64,000 bases of DNA from Enoplolaimus lenunculus (Eukaryota; Nematoda; Enoplea; Enoplida; Thoracostomopsidae). Below are positions 1-11,782 of the stretch, one piece after another (positions within the stretch are counted from its first letter, which is position 1; every line of letters begins with the position of its first letter). The notes beneath the pieces were generated by a model. The model saw nothing but the letters and a program-made list of their open reading frames with translations, ran no database searches and was not told where the DNA came from. The DNA lies in contig JASANG010000724.1 of the NCBI GenBank assembly GCA_030248215.1, positions 99,460 to 163,459 of the forward strand. Direction: 5' to 3'. The position numbers and the translations under genes were made by a program.

Positions 1-275
1 CCTTGAAAGTTGTTATTGAAAAATGAGTCATTTTGCAATTAGTTCAATGTTGTTAATAAAGTATCAGATTAAAAATGTAATGTGTTTTCGCAAAACTTGG
101 TTATGAAACCGCTGAAAATTCGTGTAAGCCACTTGTTTGTTGGCTAGTTTTCTAAAAAGTTAAACAGTAATTAGGCGATGAAAATTATTTCAAGTTCCGG
201 TTTCTGTAAATTATTTTAGTTACTGTTCCTGTTCCGGTAAAGCTTGGTTCCTGTTAGAACCCTGGCATTTAGATA
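1..275. mobile_element. Right part of a CCGG-rich hAT-like MITE (N family), cut by the window edge
   Basis: The stretch ends with repeated TTCCGG / CCTGTTCC motifs and closes with 'GTTAGAACCCTGG', matching the right end of the complete copy at 33103-33484. The middle, with its 'TTTTCTAAAAAG' and 'ACAGTAATT.GG.GATGAA' blocks, also aligns by eye with that copy. The left end lies outside the window. It sits in a NUP54 intron. Confidence 0.6.
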
Positions 276-564
276 GATACTTGTTCAAATTGTATTATAA
301 GAAACCCCATTTTGAAAGTTTTAATAAACGTAGTCTCGCAGCTTGCTTTCCAAAATTTTGGCCATGCCCATGGCACTGAGCGGTAGCTTGTTGGCTGCTT
401 TTGACTGTATTTGTGGGTTGACGTGCTGTGCTACATTATACAGTTTTGCGAGCGTCACGTAGTATACTCCGCCGCTAGTCTGTTCATTTTTGTTTTCAGT
501 TGGCGTCATATTTTTGTGGACGCCTACTAGTTATATATCAGCTTTAATTTTTATATAATTTCAG

Positions 565-3499
565 ACAGTTGGATACAGTAGACTGATTGGATATAAAAAC
601 GAAGACGGATGTGTGGGTATTGTACTCAAGAAACCTTCTGACCAAATCGAAACAAATCGTCAGTTGTTCCTCGACTGCATTTGTCGTATCTTAGGAAGCA
701 AACCAAATCTTGCACCCGAGATCAAAAGTGTCCGTGCAATGCCTAGCGATAGGTACTCGGCAGTTGGTATTTGCTGTGAAAAATTTTTTACTAAACTTTA
801 TTGACGAAGCTAATGTGCAGCTGCGCGGTAAATGACATTCCAAATTAGTGCGATTTATTTGTAAAATTACGAACGGTATATGCTGTCGAAACTTCAAATT
901 ACCTCCTATTTTTGTGAGAGCGATCAATTTGATGACATGTTTCTGCTACGTTTCAGATGCGAAGTGGTAATTACGGTAACCGAAACACTGACAACAGGCG
1001 CTAAACGAGTCATTCCTGCACTTGATCTTGCTCGCTACCTTTGTGGACCATCTGTCAAACCAATGCTCGATAGTCAAATTGGTCCAGAATCGATTAGTCT
1101 CAAAGCTGATCTTTCTGACCAAGACCTGGCTGAATATTTGCTCAGGGTACCGCCTGGTAAGTTTGCATCAGAGTGTATGCTGTTTGTCGCGAGCGAATAT
1201 CTGTTTGACAGTGTATCAGTTGGTTTGCTTAATTTGTTTCACATAATAATGTTTGTTTTTTCATAAATGATTAGAATAGATGAGAATTGGTTCTGGGTTA
1301 ACGTCAAACATAAGTTAATGGTTGGTGCATTGTGGATAGATACGTAGATACGTTCTCTTAAAGGCGCTAAGCGCAGAAAATAAATTTTGAGATGCAAAAA
1401 TTTATTTTCTCACCACCGATCTCACCTCCGTCACATTCTCCGGCATCAGTGTCTCTTAAGTAGAATAAAATTTCAGGTCTAGATCCTGTGGTTTGGGCGG
1501 CGGCGATCAGAGCGAATCCTGATCCAAAGTCGATGGTTCCGATTCAAATAAACGGTTTTGCCCAGCTTCAGCATAGACACCAACTACAAATTGAGCATGC
1601 GAATTGGCAGAAGCAAGTTCTCGAGGTAATTTTTTCCAGTTTTCAAAAAAAAATCGTTTGGTTTGTCTAGAAGGCGCAACTGCCTGTCGAAATATTGGAT
1701 ACCTGAACTGAATTGTGGTTTTTTGTCGAACTGATATCGGTATCTACTATATTCTCGAGCTTACTGCGTATGTCGTACACATAGTTTGCAAATAGTTTGT
1801 GAACGATAGATCTTGTAAATTGCGAATGATTGGTTTTTAAATTGTACGCATTTTTGCATTAGATATATACATACGTAGATTCTAACTGCGAGCAGTATTT
1901 GACATGCACAGTTCGAGCAGTTCCCTTGTTAGAAATACCTTTTATTAACTGATGTTAGGTTCAACACAAGGTGAGAAATGTTCACAAAAATCTGCTTAAA
2001 ACACCTACATATATTTGCTTGTTTTAGCTTTTGAATTTTTTTGCATTAGTTTAAGCGTACCTCTGTTTGTGTGTAATTAGAATCATTGTAAACGTGTCTA
2101 ACATTTATTTTTGTAGGCAATCTCTCAGCGACTTTGTCCAGACCTTGAAAACAGGCTTAGCGGGTCGAAAGCGCGTCTGGCTCAACAGAAAATACGTCAT
2201 GATCAGTTATCACACAAGCTGTTAAAAGTTGGTTCATTTGTGATATTACATTTTAAAGTAATACAATTATTTGTTTCAAGCAAACAAATTTAGGTGTGTC
2301 GACCATAAACAACGTGTGCAACAACTGTTAGAAAGGATGTTCGGAAATATTTTTTCACTAGTCACTGATGCTTAACCGAAAACCAGTACCAGAAAATACA
2401 CACTCGGCTAAGTCGGGATTGTATCTCGTTCGGGCTGCATTCAAAATACGTAAAGGGTATGTTTAACTATGCCAGATTTCTTTTCTAGAAGTTGCGTTTT
2501 AGCAGCATGTTTGTCTCTACTTGGATAGCTAAAATTCGTCCCATGTTACAGTAAGTCCATGAAAATTTATCATTATAGATCAACGAGCACCAATGCATTT
2601 TATATACTTTAAAATCTACTATCTGTACTGTGATTTTTTTTATTCCGTAGCGTTTAGACATTATTTTTAAGGTATTATCGCGCCAGTTTATTTACGCCAA
2701 ACAAGGTTATGCTGCGGAGCCCGCTGAAGATACGATACAGGCTAGACTTGATAGTCTAGTAGCCAATTTGAATTCTCCAATGCATTGCCAGGTAATTCAA
2801 GTGGAAATAGTTATAATTTCGGAAGGGGGTGTTTCTAATACATTGAAGTGTTTGTAGAATATACCAGGGTTTAACATTATATCCGACTCTGGCAAAAAAT
2901 TGACATGCAGCTACGGTATTCTACGTTGCTGGATATATATTGTTGCTGAAGGAGAAACTCTTTAAGGACTCTGTATGCAGCATTGAATTGAAATTGTAAG
3001 ATAAAGGACAGCCATCGTGATATTGTGGGCGTAATCAGAAACGGGCTTCGATGTTTTCAATTACGTATACGTTGCACGTTTCGCTAGAAAGTAGTTATAG
3101 CTCCTCAAGCAAGCGAACCGCGACAGCTGTAGATCTTGTTTTATATATTTGTAGGATCCGTTAAGTTTAAAAAAATGCGCTACATTGTAAGTCACCATCT
3201 GTTCAGATTTGTAAAAAGCTCAAAGCTTACCATCAAGTTTTTGTGTGATTTAGGGCAGGCTCAGCGAACTTCTATCGACCATTCGATGTCAACCCGATAT
3301 TATTTTAAACACTTGTCAAGCAAATGCGAAGCAAAACGCGGCTGCTGGCAAAATTCCGTTGGATCCAGCTGTGAATGATGAGCTGAAACGCCACTTTAAA
3401 AGATTTCAAGAAAATTTAGAAGAGTTGGTTGAGCTGATTAAAGTCGATGCTCAAGATGTTCAAATTATGCAAAATTTGGTTGATGAGAGTAAAAAATAA
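565..3499 (+). CDS. NUP54: Nucleoporin NUP54, 3' part (six exons, C-terminal 337 codons)
   Basis: Exons at 565-752, 957-1156, 1477-1625, 2117-2227, 2672-2791 and 3254-3499, all with GT donors and AG acceptors and matching phases. Total length is 1,014 bases, ending in TAA. Nup54 is a member of the Nup62-Nup58-Nup54 trimer that lines the central channel of the nuclear pore and binds transport cargo carriers through FG repeats. The sequence shows the conserved region after the FG repeats: an alpha/beta segment (YKNEDGCVGIVLKKP, then VPPGLDPVVWAAAIRANPD, which corresponds to the vertebrate DP.IWEQAKVDNPD block), then coiled-coil segments (QGYAAEPAEDTIQARLDSL; GRLSELLSTIR; ELKRHFKRFQENLEELVELI). 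The end DAQDVQIMQNLVDESKK parallels the vertebrate DDLEDIKLVEHGLNE end. The N-terminal FG region must lie left of the window. Exon 5 uses a weaker acceptor (TTTTAAG). Known: family role. Inferred: orthology, from my reading against the remembered human protein. Confidence 0.92.
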
Positions 3500-3500
3500 A
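3495..3500 (+). promoter_or_regulatory. Poly(A) signal overlapping the NUP54 stop codon
   Basis: AATAAA at 3495-3500 includes the TAA stop (3497-3499). A GT-rich stretch follows at about 3508-3545 and could be the downstream element. This would give a 3' UTR of only about 10-30 bases. No cleavage site can be seen directly. Confidence 0.5.
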
Positions 3501-3611
3501 CACAATTTTGAAGTGTTTGAAACTTGTGGATGGGTTTTGGTGCAAAAATGGTTCAGAAGTAGCAAGGTGTGTGCGAATTTCCGGCTTCATGCAACATTTA
3601 ATTTTGAGTTT

Positions 3612-3954
3612 CAGGGTGCAACCGGAGGTCTGGCTCCGGCAGAAAATCGTTTTCTGACTCCGGTAGAATTTTTGGCGGAGGTTCCCGCACTTTGCGTAAT
3701 GAAATTTTGTGTAGTTTTACTAAATTTATTTGTTTGGCGCGTTTTGTTTTAACTTTTGGCACAATGTTTAGGAAACAATTGCCCAGATTTCGGAAAAAAT
3801 GAGCGTTAAACGAACGATTTAACAACACATCGCCGATATTTGAAACAATTTACAAATTAAACATCATTTTAACTACCTGATTTCGCCTCACCTAAGGCTC
3901 CGGCTAGTTTTGTTGGCTCCGGCTTCGGTATTTTTCATCTCCGGTTGCACCCTA
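3612..3954. mobile_element. CCGG-rich hAT-like MITE (N family), older copy
   Basis: It starts CAGGGTGCAACCGGAGG and ends CTCCGGTTGCACCCT, an inverted pair, with many CTCCGG / GGCTCC motifs near both ends. The flanking octamers TTGAGTTT and TTCAGTTG agree at 6 of 8 positions, which suggests a decayed 8-bp target duplication as in hAT elements. It lies about 110 bp past the NUP54 stop. Confidence 0.6.
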
Positions 3955-4090
3955 TTCAGTTGGTATTTTTGTTAGTCGAGCAACAGCGTAGCTATGAGTG
4001 TTAGTGGTCCGCGGACAAAATTTTTTCCAAAAGTATTGAGTAACTTTTTAGGTGACAAACAAAAAACTGTTCCTTTTTTTGAAATTTCGG

Positions 4091-4245
4091 TCCATGTACA
4101 GATCAGGGGCGGAGAGTTTTTCTGTAGGACTAGAATATAGTAAGCTTAAGATTTAGACTCATGTTTTGGTTGGTTTAGGCTTCGGAATATGCTCATTCTT
4201 ACGCTTAGGTTAAGGTTACGCATATGCTTATAATCTTCGAGAAAC
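4091..4245. mobile_element. Truncated TTAGGC-bearing MITE (T family)
   Basis: The left end 'GGTCCATGTACAGATCAGGGG' type TIR is followed by AAGCTTAAG..TTTAGACT, then degenerate TTAGGC units. The usual right TIR is missing. A matching right-end fragment of the same family, in opposite orientation, lies at 5630-5705 (AAGCTTAAGCTACTCTATTG, then GCCCCTGATCTTCACATGGG). Confidence 0.5.
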
Positions 4246-4839
4246 ATCATTACAACAGTAAACGTTGTTTTACGCTTTATTGCATTGCCGCAGATTCGAC
4301 ATCGGTTTATTTTTCAATGTGGCTATGTCGTGTTTTAGAAATTGATTGTAATGATTACCTACTTCAGTAAACAAAATATTTCTTAATGGTTTGAGTATTA
4401 TAGGTGTGTGCTTTATGCCTTTTCGTATTTCGCAGTGCATCAGGGTACAATCGAAGGTCCTCAGGGTGCGACCGGGATTACAATTTACCGGTATCGGAAT
4501 TTGAAAAAATTACCTCAGCCGGAAGGTTAAAAATGCATTCCACCTATAAAAGAGTAAGTTTAGATTCCAAATTGCATTTTTTTGGTTAGGCTTAGGAATA
4601 CGCTTGATCTACAGTTACGCCCCTTAATAAAGTACCATTGGCCAATCAAGTGATGCTACCATAAGTCCGAAAACGTTGAATGATAACGCTTTTTGAAAAA
4701 ATGCGGAGAATTTTACTATTATATTTATCAACATTTGATGACAAGCTTGGTGCACATGCACACACTACTAGGGGGATTTAAGGGCCATCAAATTTTCCCG
4801 GGACAGCACTGTACCAGGAGTGCACACAACAAATATATT

Positions 4840-4980
4840 TGGGGGGCAGTGCGGTGAGAGTGACAGCAGGACAACAAGATGGGACAATGGAACAGCAGGA
4901 CAATTGCAACACCGGTACAGTTGGGACAGTTGAGACAGCGGAACAGTTTCGACAGTTGACAATAGGACGGCCTTTATCGT
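4840..4980 (+). repeat. Degenerate short tandem repeat, roughly 10-bp unit
   Basis: Repeated GGACA / GGAACAG / GACAGTTGAGACAG motifs such as 'ACAGCAGGACAAC' and 'GGGACAGTTGAGACAGCGG' give an imperfect purine-rich minisatellite. The unit length varies between 9 and 12 bases. No coding potential is supported. Confidence 0.5.
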
Positions 4981-6398
4981 AACAAGGGCAGTAGCAGGGA
5001 TGCGACTGGAATTCCGGTTTAATTACGAAACCATTTATATAGCATACTTTTTAGCTCCGTAGGACTCTGGCGCGATAGGAGATACAACTGTTTTCACCAT
5101 GTGCCCGCCCCTTAGGAGCCACCGTAGCTTTAGTAAAGTGCCGTTGAATTTATAAAAACCAGTAGGTCTTTTCAGAAGTTTAAGAGAGGCATGTATTCAC
5201 CTATTCCTTCTACTGACGGATCCAAAGGGGAAATCAAAATTTTGTATTTAAAGATTTAGCAATAACATGGCTTCTGGCTCGATTCGCTCGTGAATGTTTC
5301 CTTTATGACTCGTGGCGGTCCCCCATTTCAGAGTTTTCCGGATCCGCCAATGATGTCTCCCCAGTAAATCATCCATCGCGGCGACGGAAGTGTGAGAAAG
5401 ACCAGGTTCTCACGGTTTCCGCGATGTGTTGTCGCTGATGCCCCTGTTCTTACTTTAGCCGCAAAACTAAAGTTTGAAATAAAATAGGATATATCGAGAC
5501 GGTGCTATCGACGCTAGTGTTAACATAATCATTTTACACAACGCACGTCTCGAACAGTAAAATGTTGTGAAGCCCTTGACAAACGACACGCGGTGCCGTG
5601 CAGCGACGTGATTAAGTTTAAGCAGAGTTTGTCTCAAGCTTAAGCTACTCTATTGCAGTCTCACAGAAAAACGTTCTGCCCCTGATCTTCACATGGGCCG
5701 GCTTGCAAGTATAAAATTAAATAAGCATAATTCTAAAAATCATGCGGTTTATTTGGCTTAATTTCTTATATTAACCGTTTGTGTCCGTCCGCTCAACCAG
5801 CGAGCTTTTAATATAGCAAAGGGCAGTATTAAAGTTTAAAAACGTTTTAACAAAAACTGCTATTTAAATTATATATTTTTTGGTGAAAATTTATTCCGTC
5901 TCTCAAAAACGAGATGCTTTTAAGTGATTGTAGAAACATTTTTTGTGATATATCATTTAAGGAATTTTACTTCAATAAATTGACAAATAGTTGACTTTTT
6001 GTTGTGAAAGTTTTTGTAACAGTTTATAGACAACAATTCGTTTTATTTTTGACACATAGAATACAAGTCAAAAATGGCGGTGTATAGTTTGGATTCTGAC
6101 CTAGGTACATGTACAGAGCTGATTCGAAAACGAAACCCAGTTTCGGATTCAACTATTTTTCTTTGTGTTTTCAGACGAGTTTTGCTATTTTTACATTGAC
6201 TATCTCTCCTTGCAACGTATTCCGAACTACGATAGATTTCGTTTCTTTCAATACACTAAATTTCAATGATTTGAATAAACTCAGAGAGAGAATTAATGAT
6301 TGGCTTTTTCAGAACTCAGAATTCGAAATTGATCGAACTCATCGGACTTTATAGTGTACTAGTAAGCCGTAGTTGCACACATGTGCAACTCTCCTAGG

Positions 6399-6776
6399 CA
6401 GGGTGCAACCGGAATTCCGGTTCCGGCATTTTTTCACCTTCCGGTTCGGGTTCCGATAAATTTTTACCGGATTTAAAAATCCGGTGTTATAATTTGGCCG
6501 TTTTCTTAACTTTGCTAATTTTTAAAAATCTCTTTTGAAAGCCACTTGTACTCCGAATGTAAGCCATTGATGGTGGATTTCACTTCAGTCGACGACGAAA
6601 ATCTAAAATACAACAAATAAAATAAATACCTATGTTCGACTAAGGTTGTTTCACAAATAATAGAGCAAAAAATACGATTAAAATGAAATTTTTGGTGAAA
6701 TGTATTTTTCACTTTCCGGTTCCGGTAAAATTTTCAAATTCCGGTTTGGGTAAATTGTAATTCCGGTTGCACTCTG
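6399..6776. mobile_element. Intact-looking CCGG-rich hAT-like MITE (N family), 378 bp
   Basis: Ends are CAGGGTGCAACCGGAATTCC and the inverted CAATTCCGGTTGCACTCTG-like right end (GTAATTCCGGTTGCACTCTG). Perfect 8-bp target duplications CTCCTAGG lie at 6391-6398 and 6777-6784. The CAGGG start and the 8-bp duplication are hAT hallmarks. No transposase ORF is present, so it is non-autonomous. Confidence 0.82.
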
Positions 6777-7395
6777 CTCCTAGGTTAGATTCAGCGTTTG
6801 CTCTTGTAAAAACAATTTTGACCGAAATATTAAAATATTGAACTTCCCGCAACGTTTTAAATTCAACATTTCACAAATGCATGTTGCATTTAAAGAGTTC
6901 AGAAGCAAAAAACAATTTTATTTGCAATAAAACGAAATTACATCTCTTAAACCTGAAATTTTGCAGATAATGTACACAAAATTTTGGGTTTTCACCGCTA
7001 ATCTTCAATATCAAATGTCTATCATAACTTGCAGGGTTCTTTATTTTTCATCGGTCTTTGTTGTAATGTAGTGACCCACATAAGAGGGGTATAAGAGGGA
7101 TGTCTCCATTTTGAGTCCTAATCTTTAGGAGTCAAACCCTAATTAGACTCTATAATGCATTACCCTATTTGGGACAGAAACCAGACAAAAAGCAGTCGAA
7201 CTTGCACTAGTTAAAGCTCCTTACCTCTCGCAAGCTTAACAAGAAAAATAACGTTAATGTCATCCATAATTGCAGTTCCGGATGTATAGGATAACGAAGG
7301 GTTGCGGAGCGTGGGTTAAAAATAAATGTCAGTAACCGAATGACTGGGTGGTACCGTCTGGAGAGGCGAAATAAATCTCAGTCTGGTGTCTTACA

Positions 7396-7792
7396 GTGTT
7401 AAGTCGTAATCTAAGTCGTAATTTAGCCCAATTCCGAATTGGGCTAGTCCAGGGCGTAATTACGACTTGGGTTAGCCCACGGCGTGATCTCTTTTATCCG
7501 ACAAGTGCACGCTTTGTGATTGGTTGCTACCTTAATGCCATACCTAAATACGATTAACTGTTGCGAATACTCTTTTCTGGTTGGCTAACTAATCGCCACC
7601 TTTTGCCTACCAAACAGTTCGTTTTACTGCGCAATGTGGAATCAAGCAAGATTGCGACTATGTAGTAACCAATCAGAAAACGCACAGCTTTATCAGACAT
7701 GATCCCGCCTTGGGCTAACCCAAGTCATAATTCCGCTTTGGGCTAGTCCAATTCGGAATTTGGCTGAATTACTGCTTAAGCTACGACATATA
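7396..7792. mobile_element. Palindromic MITE-like element with inverted arms of about 95 bp
   Basis: The left arm 7405-7500 (AGTCGTAATTTAGCCCAATTC ... CTTGGGTTAGCCCACGGCG) is the imperfect reverse complement of the right arm 7697-7792 (CGCCTTGGGCTAACCCAAG ... CCAATTCGGAATTTGGCTG). About 195 bp lie between the arms. Within each arm the motif TTAGCCCAATTC.GAATTGGGCTA is itself palindromic. Superfamily not assigned. Confidence 0.65.
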
Positions 7793-8439
7793 TAATTTGT
7801 TTAGAATGTCGTATCAGGTTTCTAAAATGTAAACAATAGGTAAACCACTCGTTGATTACCTATATTGTCTTTTCTTAACAAATACGACATCCGGTAGTAA
7901 AAACATCTCTGCTGTTTATTTGTCATCCTGTCGTTGGTCGGGTCGGTATTTTACAGCTGTAAAGAATACTTTTTGTTTCGAAATTTTACAGCTCAAATTA
8001 AAGAGAGCAAATCAAATATTGCTATTTTGTAGGATTGTCGATGTTGACAGAGAAAAAGTAGACAAACTCAGAAATCTGTTCGCAGTTTGTTTCTTGCTCT
8101 CTACCTGTGTATTGTAAATTTTGAGCTTTTTCCACACCTTTGATAAATATCTGCTTTTATAGTTGCGGTCACTTTTATGTTTGCTGCTGCACAATTTAGT
8201 GTTAGATGCAATATATACAGATATATACATATATATACATAACTTTGGCTGTGTGCCCATCTAGCGGGGCATACCGAGGGGCAGGCAAGTTCGTCCCATT
8301 CAGCAAGAATACATTTCTGTTCGCCAAAATGCTGGCTTTTACTGCAAATTGTAACAATTTCGTCAATTTGTTTCAAGACTCATGACTTTATTTTTAGTGC
8401 ATTTTTCGGTGCCGGACCGCAGATACATTATGGTGGTCG

Positions 8440-9240
8440 GTTCAATTCTGTGAACTTGCATGCAAACTACACTTTCGCAAAACTTTCAAAGATTTAAAGT
8501 TTGCACTTTTGTTCAGTATTGCAAAAAGTTGCTATTGCATCAAAAATGCAGATATTTGCAGTCGCGAGTGATTTGTAGTAGTGACTGTATATTGTTTAGT
8601 TGATTTTGTATTTGTGGCACGGTTTGTGCAGAGTTTTGCACAATTGTTGCTTTCTTAAACGCACGCGCATGTACACATTAAATAGCATAAATCGGGAAAA
8701 CAGGGGTTATATAGCGCCGTAAGACGTACCTCGTCAGCCTTTCACACTTGGATGCAGGGTATCCCGAAAGCCCAATTTTAAACGAAACAAAATTACGTAT
8801 GTTTATTTGTCGTTTATTGAGCGTTTGGTAATAATTTACAGAACAAAAGTATAATTTTGTGATTTTTCGCAGATTACCAAATGATTTTTCACAAGGTAAT
8901 TGAAATACTGGTCTGTATCAGGCGTTTTGATTTCTTAGCTATACTCTTGTGCATTTCCAGCACGCCTCAATGCTATTCACACGTGCAAGTTTCTGCACCA
9001 AAAAGTTACAGGTGTAACATGCATTTGCAAGTTCGGCCGTAATACAGTTCTGAAGTTGTCGTAGCTACAAATAATTCACTGAAAATTACGAACACAGTTG
9101 CAAGTGGCTTGAAATAATCGCAGCTGCATTGTGATTGTCCAATCAGAAACTGTGTTGCTGAGCGGTTTTGGAATTGTTTCAAACTTTTTGAATCGCAAGG
9201 ACCTTGAATTAATCCAAATATCAAACTTGTTTGAAATTCA
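8440..9240. repeat. Dispersed TTGCACGTG/TTGCAGCTG repeat region (L family)
   Basis: Many TTGCA-containing motifs (ACTTGCATGCA, TTTGCAGTCGC, CACGTGCAAGTTTCTGC) occur here, as in related blocks at 24528-24600, 29455-29560, 30810-31050, 37060-37165, 62575-62830, 63295-63730 and 63915-64000. Boundaries and class are not clear. Confidence 0.4.
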
Positions 9241-9589
9241 GAAGGCCACGGCCATGGCGACTGAGCCAGTTTTTCATCAATTCAGCACTGAACAGAAGAT
9301 GTAAGATTTGAAAGCGTTTTCAGGCAAAAAAATTTCAAGCAAAACATTCTTTATGAGTAAAGACTATTTATTTGGAGAACTTACAACTGTAGTTTATTCA
9401 TGATGATGATACGAAATGATCAATTCATTCGTAAGAATACGCTTGCAAGTCGATTTAATATGATCATTAGCTGGATTAATAATACATAGATTATCCTTGT
9501 TATTTATTGCAGTCTTTTGCAAATTATTAATATAATTTCATTTGAACATGCAGAATGAAAACGATATTTTTTGAAAATATATACTTGCA

Positions 9590-9735
9590 TAACTTAAGCG
9601 TAAGGATATGCTTACACGTAAACATAAGCATAAACCTAAGCCTAGACCTAAGCATAAAGATTAGTCTAATGCTTAACTCTATTGCAGTCCCGCAGAAAAC
9701 GTTCCGCTAAAAGTCCTTTACATTGGCCCGAAGAA
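9590..9735. mobile_element. TTAGGC-bearing MITE fragment (T family)
   Basis: AAGCATAAACCTAAGCCTAG units are followed by the family end CTCTATTGCAGTCCCGCAG, then TTTACATTGGCCC. This is the reverse orientation of the copy at 24946-25164. Confidence 0.55.
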
Positions 9736-10298
9736 CTTAAGCAAATGGTTTAGGTTAGGCTTAAGCTGAGCCTAAGCTTGACCACTGGCTTTATGGGGAA
9801 CTGTACCAGAGCCGTCAGCTCAACCAAAACGTATTGGGCCGGTCCCTCTAGCATATTCGGCTAGTGAACGGTTTAGATAGGCATGCGGAAATGAACACGT
9901 CCCTTTATGGAAACCGGAAACAAAACAAACCAGTAAAATATTGGTTCTTAAAATAGAATTAGCCAATCGTTAAAGATTATTCAATCGACCAATGATTTTA
10001 CTTGACAAAAAGCATTCGGATTGGACGCATCCGCATCCTGGTCGTTTTCGGATCGCCACCGAAGCGCAATACGTAAAGTATGCATATGCTTTATCCAAGT
10101 TGTTTAGTACATTATCACATATAGACTGGATATTTAATTGATGAATGAGTCAAACTGTTACGCGTACACTGTCAATGCTGGAATACTTCAGTATTTGTGT
10201 ATGTATGTTTTCGAGTTTCCATGAACATTTCTATAAAACTGAACGATTCAGTCGTTTTTTTGCAAAATGTTATTAATATTTTTGCAACGTGGGCTTGT

Positions 10299-10418
10299 CA
10301 GGCCCGTAGCCAGCTCGCCTTGCTACGGGGGCTAAAAATTTTTCAGGAGTGGCATTCAAGGGTTTTCAATGGGTTAGAAGCAAGGTTGAAAACTCTTGGG
10401 GGGCCGTTTGGTGTTTTT
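10299..10418. mobile_element. Partial GGCCCGTAGCCA MITE (G family)
   Basis: The end CAGGCCCGTAGCCAGC and the internal block GCTAAAAATTTTTCAGGAG ... AAGGTTGAAAACTCTT match full copies at 16950-17119 and 24626-24788. The other TIR is missing or decayed. Confidence 0.6.
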
Positions 10419-10562
10419 TGATAGTTTACGTGTCGCGGTATACGATTTGCCTATTTGAGTGCCGGTCGACGCCGCACAACAAGTATATCGCTACGCTAAT
10501 TCGGTTTGGTTGTTTTTAGGCTTTGCCTCAAACTTATACTTGTATCATAACGTGGAGTGGAT

Positions 10563-11782
10563 TGCTTTCGCTGCGATCACTGCACGAGCCAGGTTTCCGT
10601 TTAGAGGGTAGTGGGAGCTTTCGCTGCGGTCACTGCACGAGCCAGGCTTCCGTTTAGAGGGAAGTGGGAGCTTTCGCTGCGGTCCCTGCACGAGCCAGGC
10701 TTCCGTTTAGAGGGTAGTGGGAGCTTTCGCTGCGGTCACTGCACGAGCCAGGCTTCCGTTTAGAGGGTAGTGGGAGCTTTCGCTGCGGTCACTGCACGAG
10801 CCAGGTTTCCGTTTAGAGGGTAGTGGGAGCTTTCGCTGCGGTCACTGCACGAGCCAGGCTTCCGTTTAGAGGGTAGTGGGAGCTTTCGCTGCGGTCACTG
10901 CACGTGCCGGACTTCCGTTTAGAGGGTAGTGGGAGCTTTCGCTGCGGTCACTGCACGAGCCAGGCTTCCGTTTAGAGGGAAGTGGGAACTTTCGCTGCGG
11001 TCCCTGCACGAGCCAGGCTTCCGTTTAGAGGGTAGTGGGAGCTTTCGCTGCGGTCACTGCACGTGCCGGACTTCCGTTTAGAGGGTAGTGGGAGCTTTCG
11101 CTGGGGTCACTGCACGAGCCAGGTTTCCGTTTAGAGGGTAGTGGGAGCTTTCGCTGCGGTCACTGCACGAGCCAGGCTTCCGTTTAGAGGGAAGTGGGAG
11201 CTTTCGCTGCGGTCACTGCACGTGCCGGACTTCCGTTTAGAGGGTAGTGGGAGCTTTCGCTGCGGTCACTGCACGAGCCAGGCTTCCGTTTAGAGGGTAG
11301 TGGGAGCTTTCGCTGCGGTCACTGCACGTGCCGGACTTCCGTTTAGAGGGTAGTGGGAGCTTTCGCTGCGGTCACTGCACGTGCCGGACTTCCGTTTAGA
11401 GGGTAGTGGGAGCTTTCGCTGCGGTCACTGCACGAGCCAGGCTTCCGTTTAGAGGGTAGTGGGAGCTTTCGCTGCGGTCACTGCACGTGCCGGACTTCCG
11501 TTTAGAGGGTAGTGGGAGCTTTCGCTGCGGTCACTGCACGAGCCAGGCTTCCGTTTAGAGGGAAGTGGGAGCTTTCGCTGCGGTCACTGCACGTGCCGGA
11601 CTTCCGTTTAGAGGGTAGTGGGAGCTTTCGCTGCGGTCACTGCACGAGCCAGGCTTCCGTTTAGAGGTTAGTGGGAGCTTTCGCTGCGGTCACTGCACGT
11701 GCCGGACTTCCGTTTAGAGGGTAGTGGGAGCTTTCGCTGCGGTCACTGCACGTGCCGGACTTCCGTTTAGAGGGTAGTGGGG
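10563..11782 (+). repeat. 53-bp tandem satellite, about 23 copies
   Basis: Unit GTGGGAGCTTTCGCTGCGGT + CACTGCACGAGCCAGGCTTC + CGTTTAGAGGGTA is 53 bp, checked by spacing (for example 10611 to 10664). Two variants alternate: A with CGAGCCAGGCTTCC and B with CGTGCCGGACTTCC. A dominates the first third; A and B interleave after about 10900. The array is far more GC-rich than its surroundings and its units are very similar, so it was amplified or homogenised recently. Confidence 0.95.

Noticed and set aside
321-509. 62-codon minus-strand ORF beginning MTPTENKNEQTSGG
   Set aside because: Its composition is protein-like, but it lies antisense in a NUP54 intron, I recognise no family, and no second exon or poly(A) signal supports it.
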